From positions 1 to 44,839 of IMG/VR virus record IMGVR_UViG_3300036845_000316: a DNA stretch of 44,839 nt; one strand, written 5' to 3'. Origin of the DNA: a virus. The notes beneath the pieces were generated by a model, which saw only the letters and a program-made list of their open reading frames with translations, had not been told where the DNA came from and ran no database searches. Every line of letters begins with the position of its first letter. Position 1 is the first letter of the stretch. The translations under genes and the position numbers were made by a program. Of the stretch, positions 1-8,983 are shown one piece after another.

Positions 1-127
1 CGATAATACGAGCTTTAACACCGACTTAGCTTCAACTGCCCGGCTATTCGCTAATCTTTATACGAACTGGCACGCCCAGGGCGGCGAGGCGTGGATGCTT
101 GGCAATTCGTTCAGTAATATCGCCGGG
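1..127. repeat. Left copy of 127-bp terminal direct repeat
   Basis: Bases 1-127 are identical to 44713-44839. The spike reading frame continues unbroken across the join, so the two copies are one locus seen twice. An exact odd-length overlap of 127 is typical of a k-mer assembly overlap on a circular or circularly permuted molecule, not of a biological terminal repeat. Confidence 0.95.
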
Positions 128-991
128 CCGCCATTCGGCGGCGGGGGATGTCAGGGAACGGCGTCTCTGCTCCAAACCCCCCTTATTTTCCCTTCCGGAT
201 GGGTAGGAAATGGCGCATCGGCGCTGATGGTCTTTGACGCAATAGACACGGTCACTGGCTGGATCACCCCTGCCGCTGCGCCAAACGGTTCCGGCACACA
301 GCCGGGATATCAAACAACCATACATACAACGCAGTTGTTAGCCGACACGACCCTAACCTACGACCCGCCTATTAATGGCACTTCAAATGTGACGCTTGTT
401 GGAGCAGGGGGGGAGTGGGAGCTTTACACGACGAGCGCTGGCGGTAATACGTACAACGTTACTCGCGCAATTCCATCCGCAGTAACGGGCGGTTCCAGCA
501 CACAAGCTCAGCATAATGCCGGTGAGCCGATTACAGATAGCGGCGTCCCGTCAATAACCCTTGGAGACGCCGTTGTTATCCCGACGATAGGTCAGGGTAG
601 TTCTCAGGTCATCCCCACCGGGTTCACGGCCGACGCAACCTATTGCGTAGTCGCGATTGATAGCACTCGACCGCTCTGGGCGTTCAAGCTTGGTACTTGC
701 CCAAGCGGATCGCCGATCATCTACAGCGGTACGTCAACCGGGTTCTCACTCGGGCGAACCGTGTTCCAAGCAGCCCCCCTCGGGCGAAGCTCGCAGATTT
801 CGAGCGATCCTGGATTTGATTATGTTAAGACGTTAAACGGCCTCGACGCTATGATCGCGGCGGGCGTCACGGATGCCGACATGGCAGCCCTGCAAACCGA
901 TGCTGATGGCCGCTACGGTGCGATCACGGCGCTGCAAGTGCCGGCAGTTAACTGGGCCGCGCGCCCCAACTATCGGTTTGTTACGCAATAA
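2..991 (+). CDS. C-terminal part of 1358-aa tail spike (continues from 41627)
   Basis: This is the 3' portion of the large spike gene that starts at 41627 and crosses the contig junction. Read on the circle the gene is 4077 nt (1358 codons) with the stop at 989-991. The first part completes a helical region rich in Trp, His and aromatic residues. It is followed by Gly/Ser/Thr-rich beta-type sequence with many NG and GT turns, as in phage fibre tips. An ATG at 95 opens the frame in the linear contig but is internal and not the real start. The C-terminal end is the likely receptor- or glycan-contacting part; that is inference. Confidence 0.85.
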   Translation, partial: DNTSFNTDLASTARLFANLYTNWHAQGGEAWMLGNSFSNIAGPPFGGGGCQGTASLLQTPLIFPSGWVGNGASALMVFDAIDTVTGWITPAAAPNGSGTQPGYQTTIHTTQLLADTTLTYDPPINGTSNVTLVGAGGEWELYTTSAGGNTYNVTRAIPSAVTGGSSTQAQHNAGEPITDSGVPSITLGDAVVIPTIGQGSSQVIPTGFTADATYCVVAIDSTRPLWAFKLGTCPSGSPIIYSGTSTGFSLGRTVFQAAPLGRSSQISSDPGFDYVKTLNGLDAMIAAGVTDADMAALQTDADGRYGAITALQVPAVNWAARPNYRFVTQ

Positions 992-1040
992 GCAGGGTTA
1001 CAACTCTTTACGGAAACCTCCTTGATCCAGCGTGTTGGTA

Positions 1041-1289
1041 ATGCGAAACACCCACCCACAACAGGGTCAACTCGACACGAGGGCGCTGGAAATGGCGACC
1101 GCTGTCAACGCCGTGCTAAACCAGCATCTGACCGAGTGCCGCGACCGCTACGTCGCGACCGAGAGCAAGCTCGATCTGGTGGCGAAGGAGATCAAGTCGC
1201 TGGTCTACAAGATCGGCGGCTCGACAATCGGGTTGCTGATCGCGATCATCAGCTACCTGCTCGTCCACAGCGGGCTCACGCCCCACTAG
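1041..1289 (+). CDS. Small one-TM membrane protein, lysis-accessory type
   Basis: An 82-residue protein: an amphipathic, probably coiled N-terminal half (about residues 15-55, with CRDRYVATESKLD), then one hydrophobic helix (IGLLIAIISYLLV) near the C-terminus. This helix-plus-TM layout resembles small phage haemolysin-XhlA-like or holin-associated proteins; that is analogy, not a family match. ATG at 1041 is preferred over GTG at 1032, but neither has a clear ribosome-binding site. It lies between the spike and an acetyltransferase frame that begins right after its stop. A role in lysis or as an inner-membrane partner is possible but unproven. Confidence 0.6.
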   Translation: MRNTHPQQGQLDTRALEMATAVNAVLNQHLTECRDRYVATESKLDLVAKEIKSLVYKIGGSTIGLLIAIISYLLVHSGLTPH

Positions 1290-1291
1290 CG

Positions 1292-1747
1292 ACGTTCCAG
1301 TGGGAACCGATCGCCTCGATCCGTTCCGAGCCTAACCTTCGCGATCTCGTCATCGAGCACTGGCGCGAGCTAGGCCGCTTTCGAGGGACGCAGAAGCCGG
1401 CCCTCAATTTTGGGCTGATGGAAGCCTGCGAGAAGAGGGGCGAGTTCAGGCTGTGGACGGCGCGCGTCGACGGCCTGCTGGCGGGCGGCATCATGTGGTG
1501 GATCGCGCCGCACCCGAACTTCGCCAACTCGGGCAAGCGAGCGATGGATGGCGGTCACTACCTCGCGCCGCAGTTTCGTGGTAAAGGGCTGATTGGTCTC
1601 CGCATGTGGCGTGCGGTCATCCCCGAGTTGAAGGCGATGGGCGTGACTTTCATCAACGCACACGAGAACAGCGAGATGCCGCTGCCGGCGTTCTTCAGGC
1701 GCCTCGGGTTCGAACCGTTCGCCGTTCATTACGGCATGGAGATCTAG
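1292..1747 (+). CDS. GNAT-family N-acetyltransferase, non-canonical start
   Basis: About 151 residues with a GNAT fold signature: a central strand, then QFRGKGLIGLRMW, matching the acetyl-CoA-binding R/Q-x-x-G-x-G/A loop, and a C-terminal FFRRLGFEPF strand-helix seen in many GNATs. Acetyl-CoA-dependent transfer to an amine is the family reaction; the substrate is unknown. The conserved N-terminus (FQWEPIASIR) begins two bases after the upstream stop, yet there is no ATG, GTG or TTG in frame there. The frame upstream of it is only the shadow of the membrane-protein gene. ACG at 1292 is where Met is expected; the next usable starts are CTG 1415 and ATG 1418, which would remove the first strand. 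Frameshift fusion with the previous gene is the alternative. Confidence 0.7.
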   Translation, partial: TFQWEPIASIRSEPNLRDLVIEHWRELGRFRGTQKPALNFGLMEACEKRGEFRLWTARVDGLLAGGIMWWIAPHPNFANSGKRAMDGGHYLAPQFRGKGLIGLRMWRAVIPELKAMGVTFINAHENSEMPLPAFFRRLGFEPFAVHYGMEI

Positions 1748-3136
1748 ATGCCCAGCAGCGGCGGAGCGCCAGCGGGCGCCAGCACGAATTTTCCGGGGGC
1801 TTCGGCGTCTGTGTACACGCCTGCGGCGCAGCCGCAAGCCGACATGATGTACCAGAACATCCTCAACAATGTTCTGGGCCCGCTGGCGATGAACCCGTCG
1901 CAGACCCCGGCGGGGCAGAACCTGCCGGCGGCCCAGGCGGCGACATACAACAACATCGTCAACAACCCCGGCTTCGGCGGCGCGCTCGGCGCGATGCAGA
2001 CCGCCTACTCGCCGTCGTTCAACGCCTATCAGAACGCGATTGATGAAATGCCGTTCCTACAGGGCGGCGGGTCGGATCTCGTCAATCAGGCGCGCAACAA
2101 CCCCTTCTACCAACAGGCGCAGGGGGGTGCCCAAACCGCCGCGCAGATCGGTGGGCAGGCTGCTCCGCTGGCCGCCAACGTAGGCAATTCTCTGTTCAAC
2201 CTGATGCCGCAATACTACGGTCAGATCCCTGGATTGCAGGCGGCGGGGAACCAGATCCTGCAGACCGGGTTCGACCCGCAAAACGCGCTCTACGACCGCA
2301 CACTCAACCAGGTACGCAACCAGACTGGGGTCAACAACGCATTCTCAGGCGTCAACAATTCGCCCTACGGCGCCGACGTCACCGGCAACGCGCTGAGCAA
2401 CTTCAACATCGACTGGCAGAACAACCTGCTCAATCGGCAGGCGACGGCGGGGCAGGCGGACAACGCGCTGCAACAGGGTGCGCTGGCCTTGGGCACGGGC
2501 ATCGGCAATCTGGGACAGCAGGGGCTCGGCATCAACCAGGGGGCGGCGAACCTTGCCGCCGGCAGCGCCGCGCTGCCGAGCAACGTCTTTACCGGCAACC
2601 AGGCGCAAATCGCGCAGGCGTTGCAGCAGGCCGGGAACCTTTATTCCGGGTCGCAGTCGTTGCAGGGACAGGGGTTGCAGAACCTTCTTCAGGGCACCTC
2701 CCCCGCCTTCAACCTCTATAACACCCAGGGCGGCAACGTCCTGTCGGGGTTGTCGAACCTGACGAACCTGGGCAACAACCAGTACCAGTTGCCGCAGCAG
2801 ACCCTCAACGACCTGCAAAGCTACCTGCAACTCGGTCAGGCCGCGTCTGGCATCAGCGGCAACCTTGGGTCGCTCGGCCTGCAGGAGCAGCAGAACGCGA
2901 TGTCCGGCTTTGGGCAGTTGGCGGGCGGGGCGAACAACGTGCTCTTTGGAAGTCAGGGCATCGGGGGTGCCAACGGTCTCTTGGGGGGCGCGGGGGGATT
3001 GTTCGGGGGTGGCGGCGGCATTCCGGTGTTTAGCGGGGATCTGGGCGCTACCGCTGCTGCTGCTGGTGACTTTGCCGGCGCTGGGGGCGCTGGGGATGTG
3101 GCCGCCAGCGCGCTCCCCTTCGCGGCAAGTGCGTAA
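1748..3136 (+). CDS. Q/N/A-rich internal virion protein (putative)
   Basis: A 462-residue protein very rich in Gln, Asn, Ala and Gly, with repeated Q-x-x-A-Q-A patterns and a Gly/Ala-rich C-terminus. There are no enzyme motifs. ATG follows the acetyltransferase stop directly, with GGAG six bases upstream. Composition, position before two larger proteins (one with a lysozyme-like domain) and head-to-tail spacing match the internal virion or DNA-ejection protein block of podoviruses. Assignment is by context; a structural linker is an alternative. Confidence 0.7.
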   Translation: MPSSGGAPAGASTNFPGASASVYTPAAQPQADMMYQNILNNVLGPLAMNPSQTPAGQNLPAAQAATYNNIVNNPGFGGALGAMQTAYSPSFNAYQNAIDEMPFLQGGGSDLVNQARNNPFYQQAQGGAQTAAQIGGQAAPLAANVGNSLFNLMPQYYGQIPGLQAAGNQILQTGFDPQNALYDRTLNQVRNQTGVNNAFSGVNNSPYGADVTGNALSNFNIDWQNNLLNRQATAGQADNALQQGALALGTGIGNLGQQGLGINQGAANLAAGSAALPSNVFTGNQAQIAQALQQAGNLYSGSQSLQGQGLQNLLQGTSPAFNLYNTQGGNVLSGLSNLTNLGNNQYQLPQQTLNDLQSYLQLGQAASGISGNLGSLGLQEQQNAMSGFGQLAGGANNVLFGSQGIGGANGLLGGAGGLFGGGGGIPVFSGDLGATAAAAGDFAGAGGAGDVAASALPFAASA

Positions 3137-5173
3137 ATGGCTGGCCTTCTCAGCGCCGGCACTGGCCTCGCCGGCTTTATGCAGGGGCTGCAACAGTACC
3201 AGCAGCAGGCGCAGCAGCGGCAGGCGCAGCAGCTTCTCATGACGCGTCAGCAACAGCAGATGCAGGACGAGCAGCAGCAGAACCAGGCGCTCGCCGGGTT
3301 GATACCCTCGCTCCTGGCTCTGCCGCAACAGAATTACCAGCCGCCGCAGGCCGGCGGTGGTGCGCCGATGCCGAGTCCGGGCATGTTCTCGCCCAACCAG
3401 ACCCCCGCGCTGTCTCGACCGGCGCCCCAGATGTCAGGCACGCCGGGGATGACCCAACCCGGGATACCGCCGCGGCAGAGTTATGGGATGCTGGGTGAGG
3501 GCACGATCGACAATCCCGCAATGTCGCAGGGGGCGCAGGTCGGCCCTTCACCCGATCAACTGGCGAGCAACTCCCAGACCGACACTCGATACACGGGAGG
3601 TGGCGGCACCGAGGATTACATCCGCCAAGGCGCGACGGCTCGCGGCCTCGATCCCGACTACATTGTGCGCGGCGTCAACACCGAGGGAGGGACAGGCGCG
3701 TTCAAGGCTGGCGACAGCGGTACATCCGGTGGCCCGTTTCAGCTTCACGTCGCCGGCACCGCGCCGGGGACAACTGTGCGCGGCCTGGGTGACGACTTCA
3801 AGCGGGACACGGGTCTCAACCCGCTCGACCCGGCAAACGAAAACGCCACTATCGACTATTCGCTCGACTACATCGCCGCGCACGGCGGGAGGATGGACCC
3901 GAGCATCTGGCATGGTGTCCGTTCGCTCGGCCCCGGCGGGCAGAAGGTCGCGCAGGCAGGTGAGCAGGTTCAGCAGCAGATTGGCCAGACCGCCACCCGC
4001 GCGGCCAACGCCGTCCCGACCGGCATGTGGGGCGGCGCCAGCATCCAGCAACTCGCACAGGCGGTTGAGAAGGCGAACCCCAACGCATCGCCAGCGGTCA
4101 AGGGGGCGACGCTGATGATGATGCAGAAGATGATGGCCCCCGACCAGCAGCAGATGTTCCAGGTCTGGATGCAGGATCGCCGGGAGGCCTTTCAGGAGGC
4201 GCTGCGGCTTGAGACTGAGCGGTTGCTGCGGAGTAGGCAGGCCGAGGGACAAGAAAACAAGGGCTACACAATGGTTACGCCTGAAGGCGGGCAGCCCTTC
4301 TTCGCGAAGCCGGGAGCGCCATCCTTGCCGGTGACTGGCCCGGGCGGCCAACCGTCTGGTCCTGTTGCTCGTGTTGGGACGAAAGCGGCGGGTGGCAGCG
4401 GCGGGCCATTGAGCGAAGCCGCCGCCGATCGCTACGCCAAGATTTTCCAATCCAGCGGCTATCTCCCGCCGGGCATCGCCCGCAGTTCAGCCGCCATTGC
4501 GCAGATCATGAACAAGACGGGAGACATGGGAACTCCAGGCGAGTTCGTTGCCAACATGGCGACACGACAGGCGGATACCAAATCGCTCGCCAATATGACG
4601 AAGATAGCTGACGCCGCGACGGCCTATGAGAACGTGGCGATCAGAAACTTTGATCAGGCGATGAAGTATGGCGAGCAGCTAAAATCGACTGATATGGGGC
4701 CATGGCTCAATAAGTGGGTGCTGGAAGGCGAGAAGGCCATTGGCGATCCAACGGCTCCCGCCTACGTGACCGCCCTCATCACGGCGGCTAACGAATACGC
4801 GAAAGTGATGGGCGGCTCGACTGGTTCGCAGGGTTCAACAGTGGACGCCCGTCGCGAGGCAGCGGAATTGTTCTCTCCGTATCTGTCGCAGGGCCAGATC
4901 AACGAGGTCGTCAAGGTCGCCCGAGCCGAGATGGAGAATCGCCGACAAGAAGCCTATGCGGCGGTCGACGACATCAAAGGCCGGTTGCGGGAGCCGACTG
5001 CCGGGCCTATGTCGCGCGGGCATGAGCCGGGGGCAAGTAGCGGAACCACGCCGCAAGCAGGGCTGCCGACCGACCTGCCCGATCCCGCGGGTCAACCTGA
5101 GGGCGCGGTTGCCAAGGACGAAAACGGCAAGCCGGTCGCGAAGATCGTCAGAGGTCAGTGGGCGCTACCCTAA
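3137..5173 (+). CDS. Internal virion protein with lysozyme-like domain
   Basis: 678 residues. Residues 1-150 are Gln/Pro-rich. About 155-275 form a phage-tail-lysozyme-like domain: YIRQ...RGLDPDYI, then N-T-E-G-G with E183 as candidate catalytic acid, then SGGPFQLH, and a later NPLDPANENATIDYSLDYIAAHGG. This pattern is known in virion-associated peptidoglycan hydrolases of the lysozyme-2 type. The remainder is helical. The likely role is local peptidoglycan cleavage while DNA is ejected. It starts directly at the upstream stop and overlaps the next gene as TAATG. It is the only clear muralytic domain found in the genome. Confidence 0.8.
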   Translation: MAGLLSAGTGLAGFMQGLQQYQQQAQQRQAQQLLMTRQQQQMQDEQQQNQALAGLIPSLLALPQQNYQPPQAGGGAPMPSPGMFSPNQTPALSRPAPQMSGTPGMTQPGIPPRQSYGMLGEGTIDNPAMSQGAQVGPSPDQLASNSQTDTRYTGGGGTEDYIRQGATARGLDPDYIVRGVNTEGGTGAFKAGDSGTSGGPFQLHVAGTAPGTTVRGLGDDFKRDTGLNPLDPANENATIDYSLDYIAAHGGRMDPSIWHGVRSLGPGGQKVAQAGEQVQQQIGQTATRAANAVPTGMWGGASIQQLAQAVEKANPNASPAVKGATLMMMQKMMAPDQQQMFQVWMQDRREAFQEALRLETERLLRSRQAEGQENKGYTMVTPEGGQPFFAKPGAPSLPVTGPGGQPSGPVARVGTKAAGGSGGPLSEAAADRYAKIFQSSGYLPPGIARSSAAIAQIMNKTGDMGTPGEFVANMATRQADTKSLANMTKIADAATAYENVAIRNFDQAMKYGEQLKSTDMGPWLNKWVLEGEKAIGDPTAPAYVTALITAANEYAKVMGGSTGSQGSTVDARREAAELFSPYLSQGQINEVVKVARAEMENRRQEAYAAVDDIKGRLREPTAGPMSRGHEPGASSGTTPQAGLPTDLPDPAGQPEGAVAKDENGKPVAKIVRGQWALP

Positions 5174-7008
5174 TGCCGTACACCATCGAAGCGCCGGCGC
5201 AGGACGCCCCGCCGCCAATCGCTAAGGGCAAATACACTATCGGACCGCCAGAGGATGGCCCGGGCGTGCTGACGCGCATGTGGAACGGCTTGCTTGGCCG
5301 TGACGCCTCGGGCGCGGGCAGCGTCGGCATGGGCATGGCCGACCCCTTCTACGGGCAGGCGCAACTCGGCGCGCACACGCCAATCTCCGCCGGGATGCCC
5401 GAAGTGACGGGCATCGACCCGCAGGAAACGGCAATACCCAAAGAGACGACGGAAACCGTCGATAAGGCGGTGCGGGAGCGTGAAGCGCGTTACACCGAGG
5501 GCCGCAGGCAGGCCACTCCAGGCATTAACGACCCCGAGGTCGGCATGACCCCGCCAGACCTTGGGACCGACTGGTATCGCCTGCTGGGCAACGTCGCCAG
5601 CCCAGTCAATCTTGCCACCGCTGCGGCGACTCCCGCTGGCGGCGCTGTCTCCAAGGGTTTGCCGCTCGCCCAGCGGTTTGCGACCGGTGCTGGACTCGGC
5701 GCTGGCGCTGGCGCTCTCGGCGGTGCAAGCCAACCCGTCACCGGCCCGAACTTCGCATCCGAGAAGGCGAAGCAGATTGGGGCCGGGGGCCTCGGGGGCG
5801 CTGTCGTCGGGCCGGCGGCGAGCGAGGTGGGTGGCCTGGCGCAGCGCGGAGTGGCCGCGCTCAAGGGGGTGCTCGGGCGCACGCCCGAAGCCGCTCAGGC
5901 GGCGGCAGGGCCGCAGATACAGCAACGCTTCAATCAGTCAATTCCGCCATCGACGCGGGGCATTGGCAGTGAAGCGAACATCGCAGACCAGCAGGCTAAC
6001 CGTCTTGAAGCGGTCAAGACGATTGCCGAGAATCAGCAGGGTCTCAAGGTCGGCCCCAATGTCGGGTGGGACTGGAACCGTCTGCCCAAGACCCGCATGG
6101 AGATGGCGCGGGCCGTCAGCCAGGTCAAAGATCGACTGTTCCAGAAATGGGATCCGATGGTCGGCGAGGCCGAGCAGGCCGGCGGGCGGGTCGAGCTGCA
6201 ACCGCTTGTCGCTGATTTGCAGAACTTCGCCGATCAGGAATCGACCCAGCTTAGCGGCAACAAGTCCATCGAAAATTACCTCAAAGACCGCATCGGCACC
6301 TATACCGAGATGGGGGCGGCCTCGCCGCGAGCGGTTCAGGATGCGATCAAGAACTTCAACCGCTCGCTAGAGTCGTTCTACAAGAATCCGAGTTACGAAA
6401 CGACCGCGCACGCCTCCATCGATGCCATGATAGCCAACCGCTTGCGGAAGGGGCTGGATGAGGTTGTCACCAACTATGTCGGTCCCGGCTATCAGGCGCT
6501 GAAAAACCAGTACGGCGCACTTTCCTCCATCGAGGGCGATGTTGCGAAGTCGGCGATCAAAAGCCTGGGCAACACCCCGCAGGCCGCATCGCTTGAGCAT
6601 CTGATGAGCGTCAGCACGACCGAAGAAGTCATGCGCGGTCTCGCGACGATGCGGATAGACCCCATTGCTCGCGGCGTCATGTTCGGTGCCGCTCGTGCGA
6701 TGAACCGGCTGTATAGCAATCCCGACCGGCAGATCCGGCTGATGTTTCAGCAGGCGCAGCGCGCCTTTGGCGCCACACCGGAAACGATGTCGCGGCGCGG
6801 CGGCCTCGCGCCAACGGCGGCAGGGTCTGCGGCTGCGGCAGGACCGGGCACCCTTCAGTACGGCGGCCCGCCCTCACGCGATGTCCCCGCCCGTGAGCCG
6901 ACATGGGCGCAGCGCCAGCGCCGCCAGCGGGCGGCTTCCGACATCGACCGGGAGAAGCAGGCGATGCGGTACGAGGTTGCTAACCCACCGCCGGGGATCG
7001 GGCCGTGA
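5173..7008 (+). CDS. Large internal virion / DNA-ejection protein
   Basis: 611 residues from ATG 5173, which overlaps the upstream TAA; GTG 5158, with GAGG close upstream, would add five residues. A central Gly/Ala-rich hydrophobic stretch (about residues 150-215, including GAGLGAGAGALGGAS) could insert in membrane. The second half is helical with charged heptad-like segments. Such proteins form the trans-envelope ejection channel in podoviruses; here this follows from position and composition. The C-terminal tail is Pro/Arg-rich. Its 3' end overlaps a possible small leftward gene. Confidence 0.7.
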   Translation: MPYTIEAPAQDAPPPIAKGKYTIGPPEDGPGVLTRMWNGLLGRDASGAGSVGMGMADPFYGQAQLGAHTPISAGMPEVTGIDPQETAIPKETTETVDKAVREREARYTEGRRQATPGINDPEVGMTPPDLGTDWYRLLGNVASPVNLATAAATPAGGAVSKGLPLAQRFATGAGLGAGAGALGGASQPVTGPNFASEKAKQIGAGGLGGAVVGPAASEVGGLAQRGVAALKGVLGRTPEAAQAAAGPQIQQRFNQSIPPSTRGIGSEANIADQQANRLEAVKTIAENQQGLKVGPNVGWDWNRLPKTRMEMARAVSQVKDRLFQKWDPMVGEAEQAGGRVELQPLVADLQNFADQESTQLSGNKSIENYLKDRIGTYTEMGAASPRAVQDAIKNFNRSLESFYKNPSYETTAHASIDAMIANRLRKGLDEVVTNYVGPGYQALKNQYGALSSIEGDVAKSAIKSLGNTPQAASLEHLMSVSTTEEVMRGLATMRIDPIARGVMFGAARAMNRLYSNPDRQIRLMFQQAQRAFGATPETMSRRGGLAPTAAGSAAAAGPGTLQYGGPPSRDVPAREPTWAQRQRRQRAASDIDREKQAMRYEVANPPPGIGP

Positions 7009-7174
7009 TTTTTATGGCCGTGAGGTTTGCCGGAACGGTTTCAAGGTAATTCCCGGATTTTTCGCTGTAATAGAAAACCCGATTGGCGCAGTAGATGACC
7101 TCTGGCACATCTTCATACTCAGAAAGTTCCACCGTGAAGACGGTGCCATCAGTGCCGTATAGGGACCATTCCAT
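6980..7174 (-). CDS. Possible 64-aa leftward hypothetical protein
   Basis: The frame encodes a plausible small beta-rich protein (GTVFTVELSEYEDVPEVIYC...). The VPEVI-x(5)-RVF pattern resembles short phage proteins of unknown function. Its codons look more protein-like than the opposing frames. Against it: no ribosome-binding site upstream of its ATG, and its 3' end overlaps the ejection-protein gene by 29 bases. It lies alone on this strand between two rightward genes. Confidence 0.4.
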   Translation of the reverse strand: MEWSLYGTDGTVFTVELSEYEDVPEVIYCANRVFYYSEKSGNYLETVPANLTAIKITARSPAVG

Positions 7175-7188
7175 CGCGGGAGGCTACC

Positions 7189-8517
7189 ACGCGCGTCCTC
7201 ATAATTGAACCCCACGCGGACGGGCTGCTCGACCTCGCGCTGCGGGCGCAAGCCAACGGCCATCATGTGTGGTTTTGGTGCGGCGATTATTCCAAAGATA
7301 AGTGCCCGGTGGGGCGCGGCCTGGTCGAGCGCGTTCTCGACTGGCGTCAGAAGTTCCGTCAGGCCGATCTCGTGCTGCTCGGCTCCAACGGCAAGTTCAT
7401 GCGCGAGATCGACAGCTACAGCGAGCAGTACGGGGTTCCGGTCATCGGCGCGGGTGCCGACGCCGCCAAGCTTGAGCTCGACCGGCTGTTCGGCATGGCG
7501 GCGTTCAAGCGGTGCGGCATCCCCGTGCCGCCATTCCGGCAGTTCTCCAACATCGACCAGGCGCTCGACTACGTGGCAAAGCGCGACGAGGGCGGCGCGG
7601 TCAAGCCGTGCGGCGACGTCACCGACAAGTCGCTGTCGTTTGTCGGCAAGGACGGGCGAGAACTCGCCTGGCGGCTGCAATCGTGGAAGCGCGAGGGCAA
7701 GAAGTTCCCCGACGGTCTCTTGATCCAGGACAGGATCGAGGGTGTCGAGTTCGCGGTCGGGGCGTGGGTGGGTCCGAACGGGTTCTGCCCAGGGTGGGAG
7801 GAGAATTTCGAGGAGAAGAAGCTGTTCGCCGGTCACCTCGGGCCCAACTGCGGCGAGGCCGGTACCGTCATGCGGCTGGTCGACAAGTCAAAGCTGGCGA
7901 GCAAGGTGCTGGCGCCCTGCGAGGATCTGCTGGTGCGGCTGGGATACGTCGGCAATGTTGACGTTAACTGCATCGTGGACAGCGATGGCAACCCGTGGCC
8001 GCTCGAATGGACGGTGCGTTTTGGCTACCCCGCAATCGACATCGAGATGGCGCTGCACGATGGCGATCCCATCGAGTACCTGGCTGGGGTGGCAGAAGGA
8101 AAGCCGCCCAAGACCCGCATCTTGGATCAGATCGCGGTCGGCGTGGTGATGGCGCTGCCGCCCTACCCCTTTGGGCACGAGAAGACCGACGAGGTGGTCG
8201 AGGTGCCGATCTGGGAGGTGACATCGGGGATGATGCGCAAGCTGCACTTCGCGATGGTCGCGGCAGGTGAAGCGCCTTTGATCGAGGGGGGCAAGATCGG
8301 CAAGACACGCAGCCTCGTGACGGCGGGAAGTTACGTGATGGTGGCGACGGGGGTCGGGGATAGCGTCGTCAAGGCGCGCGGTCAGGCGATGCGGCTGCTC
8401 GATCGGGTGCGGATACCGGCGTCGCCGTTCTGGCGGGTGGACATCGGGCAACGGCTCAGAGCGCAGCTGCCAGAGCTTCGGTCGCACGGGTACGCGACGG
8501 GAATGGTCTACGCGTAG
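7189..8517 (+). CDS. ATP-grasp enzyme, PurD-like ligase, probable ACG start
   Basis: About 442 residues resembling phosphoribosylamine-glycine ligase and other carboxylate-amine ligases. Visible are an N-terminal Rossmann-like strand (RVLIIEPHADGLLDLALRA), a central GGAVKP lysine segment, LLIQDRIEGVEFAVGAW with the EG-x-E-F-A motif of ATP-grasp enzymes, and the metal-binding NVDVNCIVD...PWPLEWTVRFGYP. The first ATG (7267) would delete the N-terminal domain. The true N-terminus has ACG at 7189 exactly where Met is expected, five bases after a perfect GGGAGG. Glycinamide or another amide ligation is the family reaction; the phage role (nucleotide supply or virion modification) is unknown. Confidence 0.75.
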   Translation, partial: TRVLIIEPHADGLLDLALRAQANGHHVWFWCGDYSKDKCPVGRGLVERVLDWRQKFRQADLVLLGSNGKFMREIDSYSEQYGVPVIGAGADAAKLELDRLFGMAAFKRCGIPVPPFRQFSNIDQALDYVAKRDEGGAVKPCGDVTDKSLSFVGKDGRELAWRLQSWKREGKKFPDGLLIQDRIEGVEFAVGAWVGPNGFCPGWEENFEEKKLFAGHLGPNCGEAGTVMRLVDKSKLASKVLAPCEDLLVRLGYVGNVDVNCIVDSDGNPWPLEWTVRFGYPAIDIEMALHDGDPIEYLAGVAEGKPPKTRILDQIAVGVVMALPPYPFGHEKTDEVVEVPIWEVTSGMMRKLHFAMVAAGEAPLIEGGKIGKTRSLVTAGSYVMVATGVGDSVVKARGQAMRLLDRVRIPASPFWRVDIGQRLRAQLPELRSHGYATGMVYA

Positions 8518-8544
8518 GTTGTGACACGTTTTAGAAATCCATAG

Positions 8545-8949
8545 TTACGACAGGTTGATTAGCTTGGCGACGGTCTTCAGAGCCGCGCCCGCGAGGACGT
8601 TGTACGGCGTCATATCACTCCCGGTCGGGTCTTGCAGGTCTTCCACGAACCACTCAACCCGTAGCGTGCTCATTTCAGCGCGGATGGCCTCTCCGACAGC
8701 GTGAAGTATGGCAACGGCGCAGGTAATCTCAACCGGCGCTGCTTCATCGTCCATAGCCTTGTCGGGGCGCGCTTTAAACGTGACATTGTGCCGATCGATT
8801 AGACTGGCAATCTCGTTGGTTACGTCAAATTTCTCGTCGGTAATTATGACAAGACCGTCGCCTTCTTCGCGATAAGCACGGGAGGCATAAAATCTACGGG
8901 TAAGTTCAGAGAAAAAGATGCGGATAGGTTTGGCTTGTCTCTGTGACAT
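8545..8949 (-). CDS. Conserved-type phage hypothetical protein, 134 aa
   Basis: No family recognised. The N-terminal segment (PIRIFFSELTRRFYASRAYR followed by GLVIITDEKFDVT) looks like a small conserved phage domain; the C-terminal half is helical. Start M at 8949 is preferred because it lies five bases after GCAGG in the shared leader; upstream Met codons lack such a site. It is the last gene of the long leftward early block and faces the ATP-grasp gene tail-to-tail over a 27-base gap with no visible terminator hairpin. Confidence 0.75.
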   Translation of the reverse strand: MSQRQAKPIRIFFSELTRRFYASRAYREEGDGLVIITDEKFDVTNEIASLIDRHNVTFKARPDKAMDDEAAPVEITCAVAILHAVGEAIRAEMSTLRVEWFVEDLQDPTGSDMTPYNVLAGAALKTVAKLINLS

Positions 8950-8983
8950 AAAAACCTGCCTCAAGTCAGTTGTTGTGACGCTT
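8950..8983 (-). promoter_or_regulatory. Early leader copy A
   Basis: On the minus strand this intergenic piece reads AACTGACTTGAGG then CAGGTTTTT directly before ATG. It is the most divergent of five copies (also 9380, 9957, 13757, 14154). Confidence 0.5.

Noticed and set aside
1-127. Biological terminal redundancy
   Set aside because: Exactly 127 bases equals a common assembler k-mer and lies inside a coding frame; best read as assembly overlap.
8518-8544. Terminator between convergent ATP-grasp and early genes
   Set aside because: No stem-loop or T-run can be seen in the short gap.
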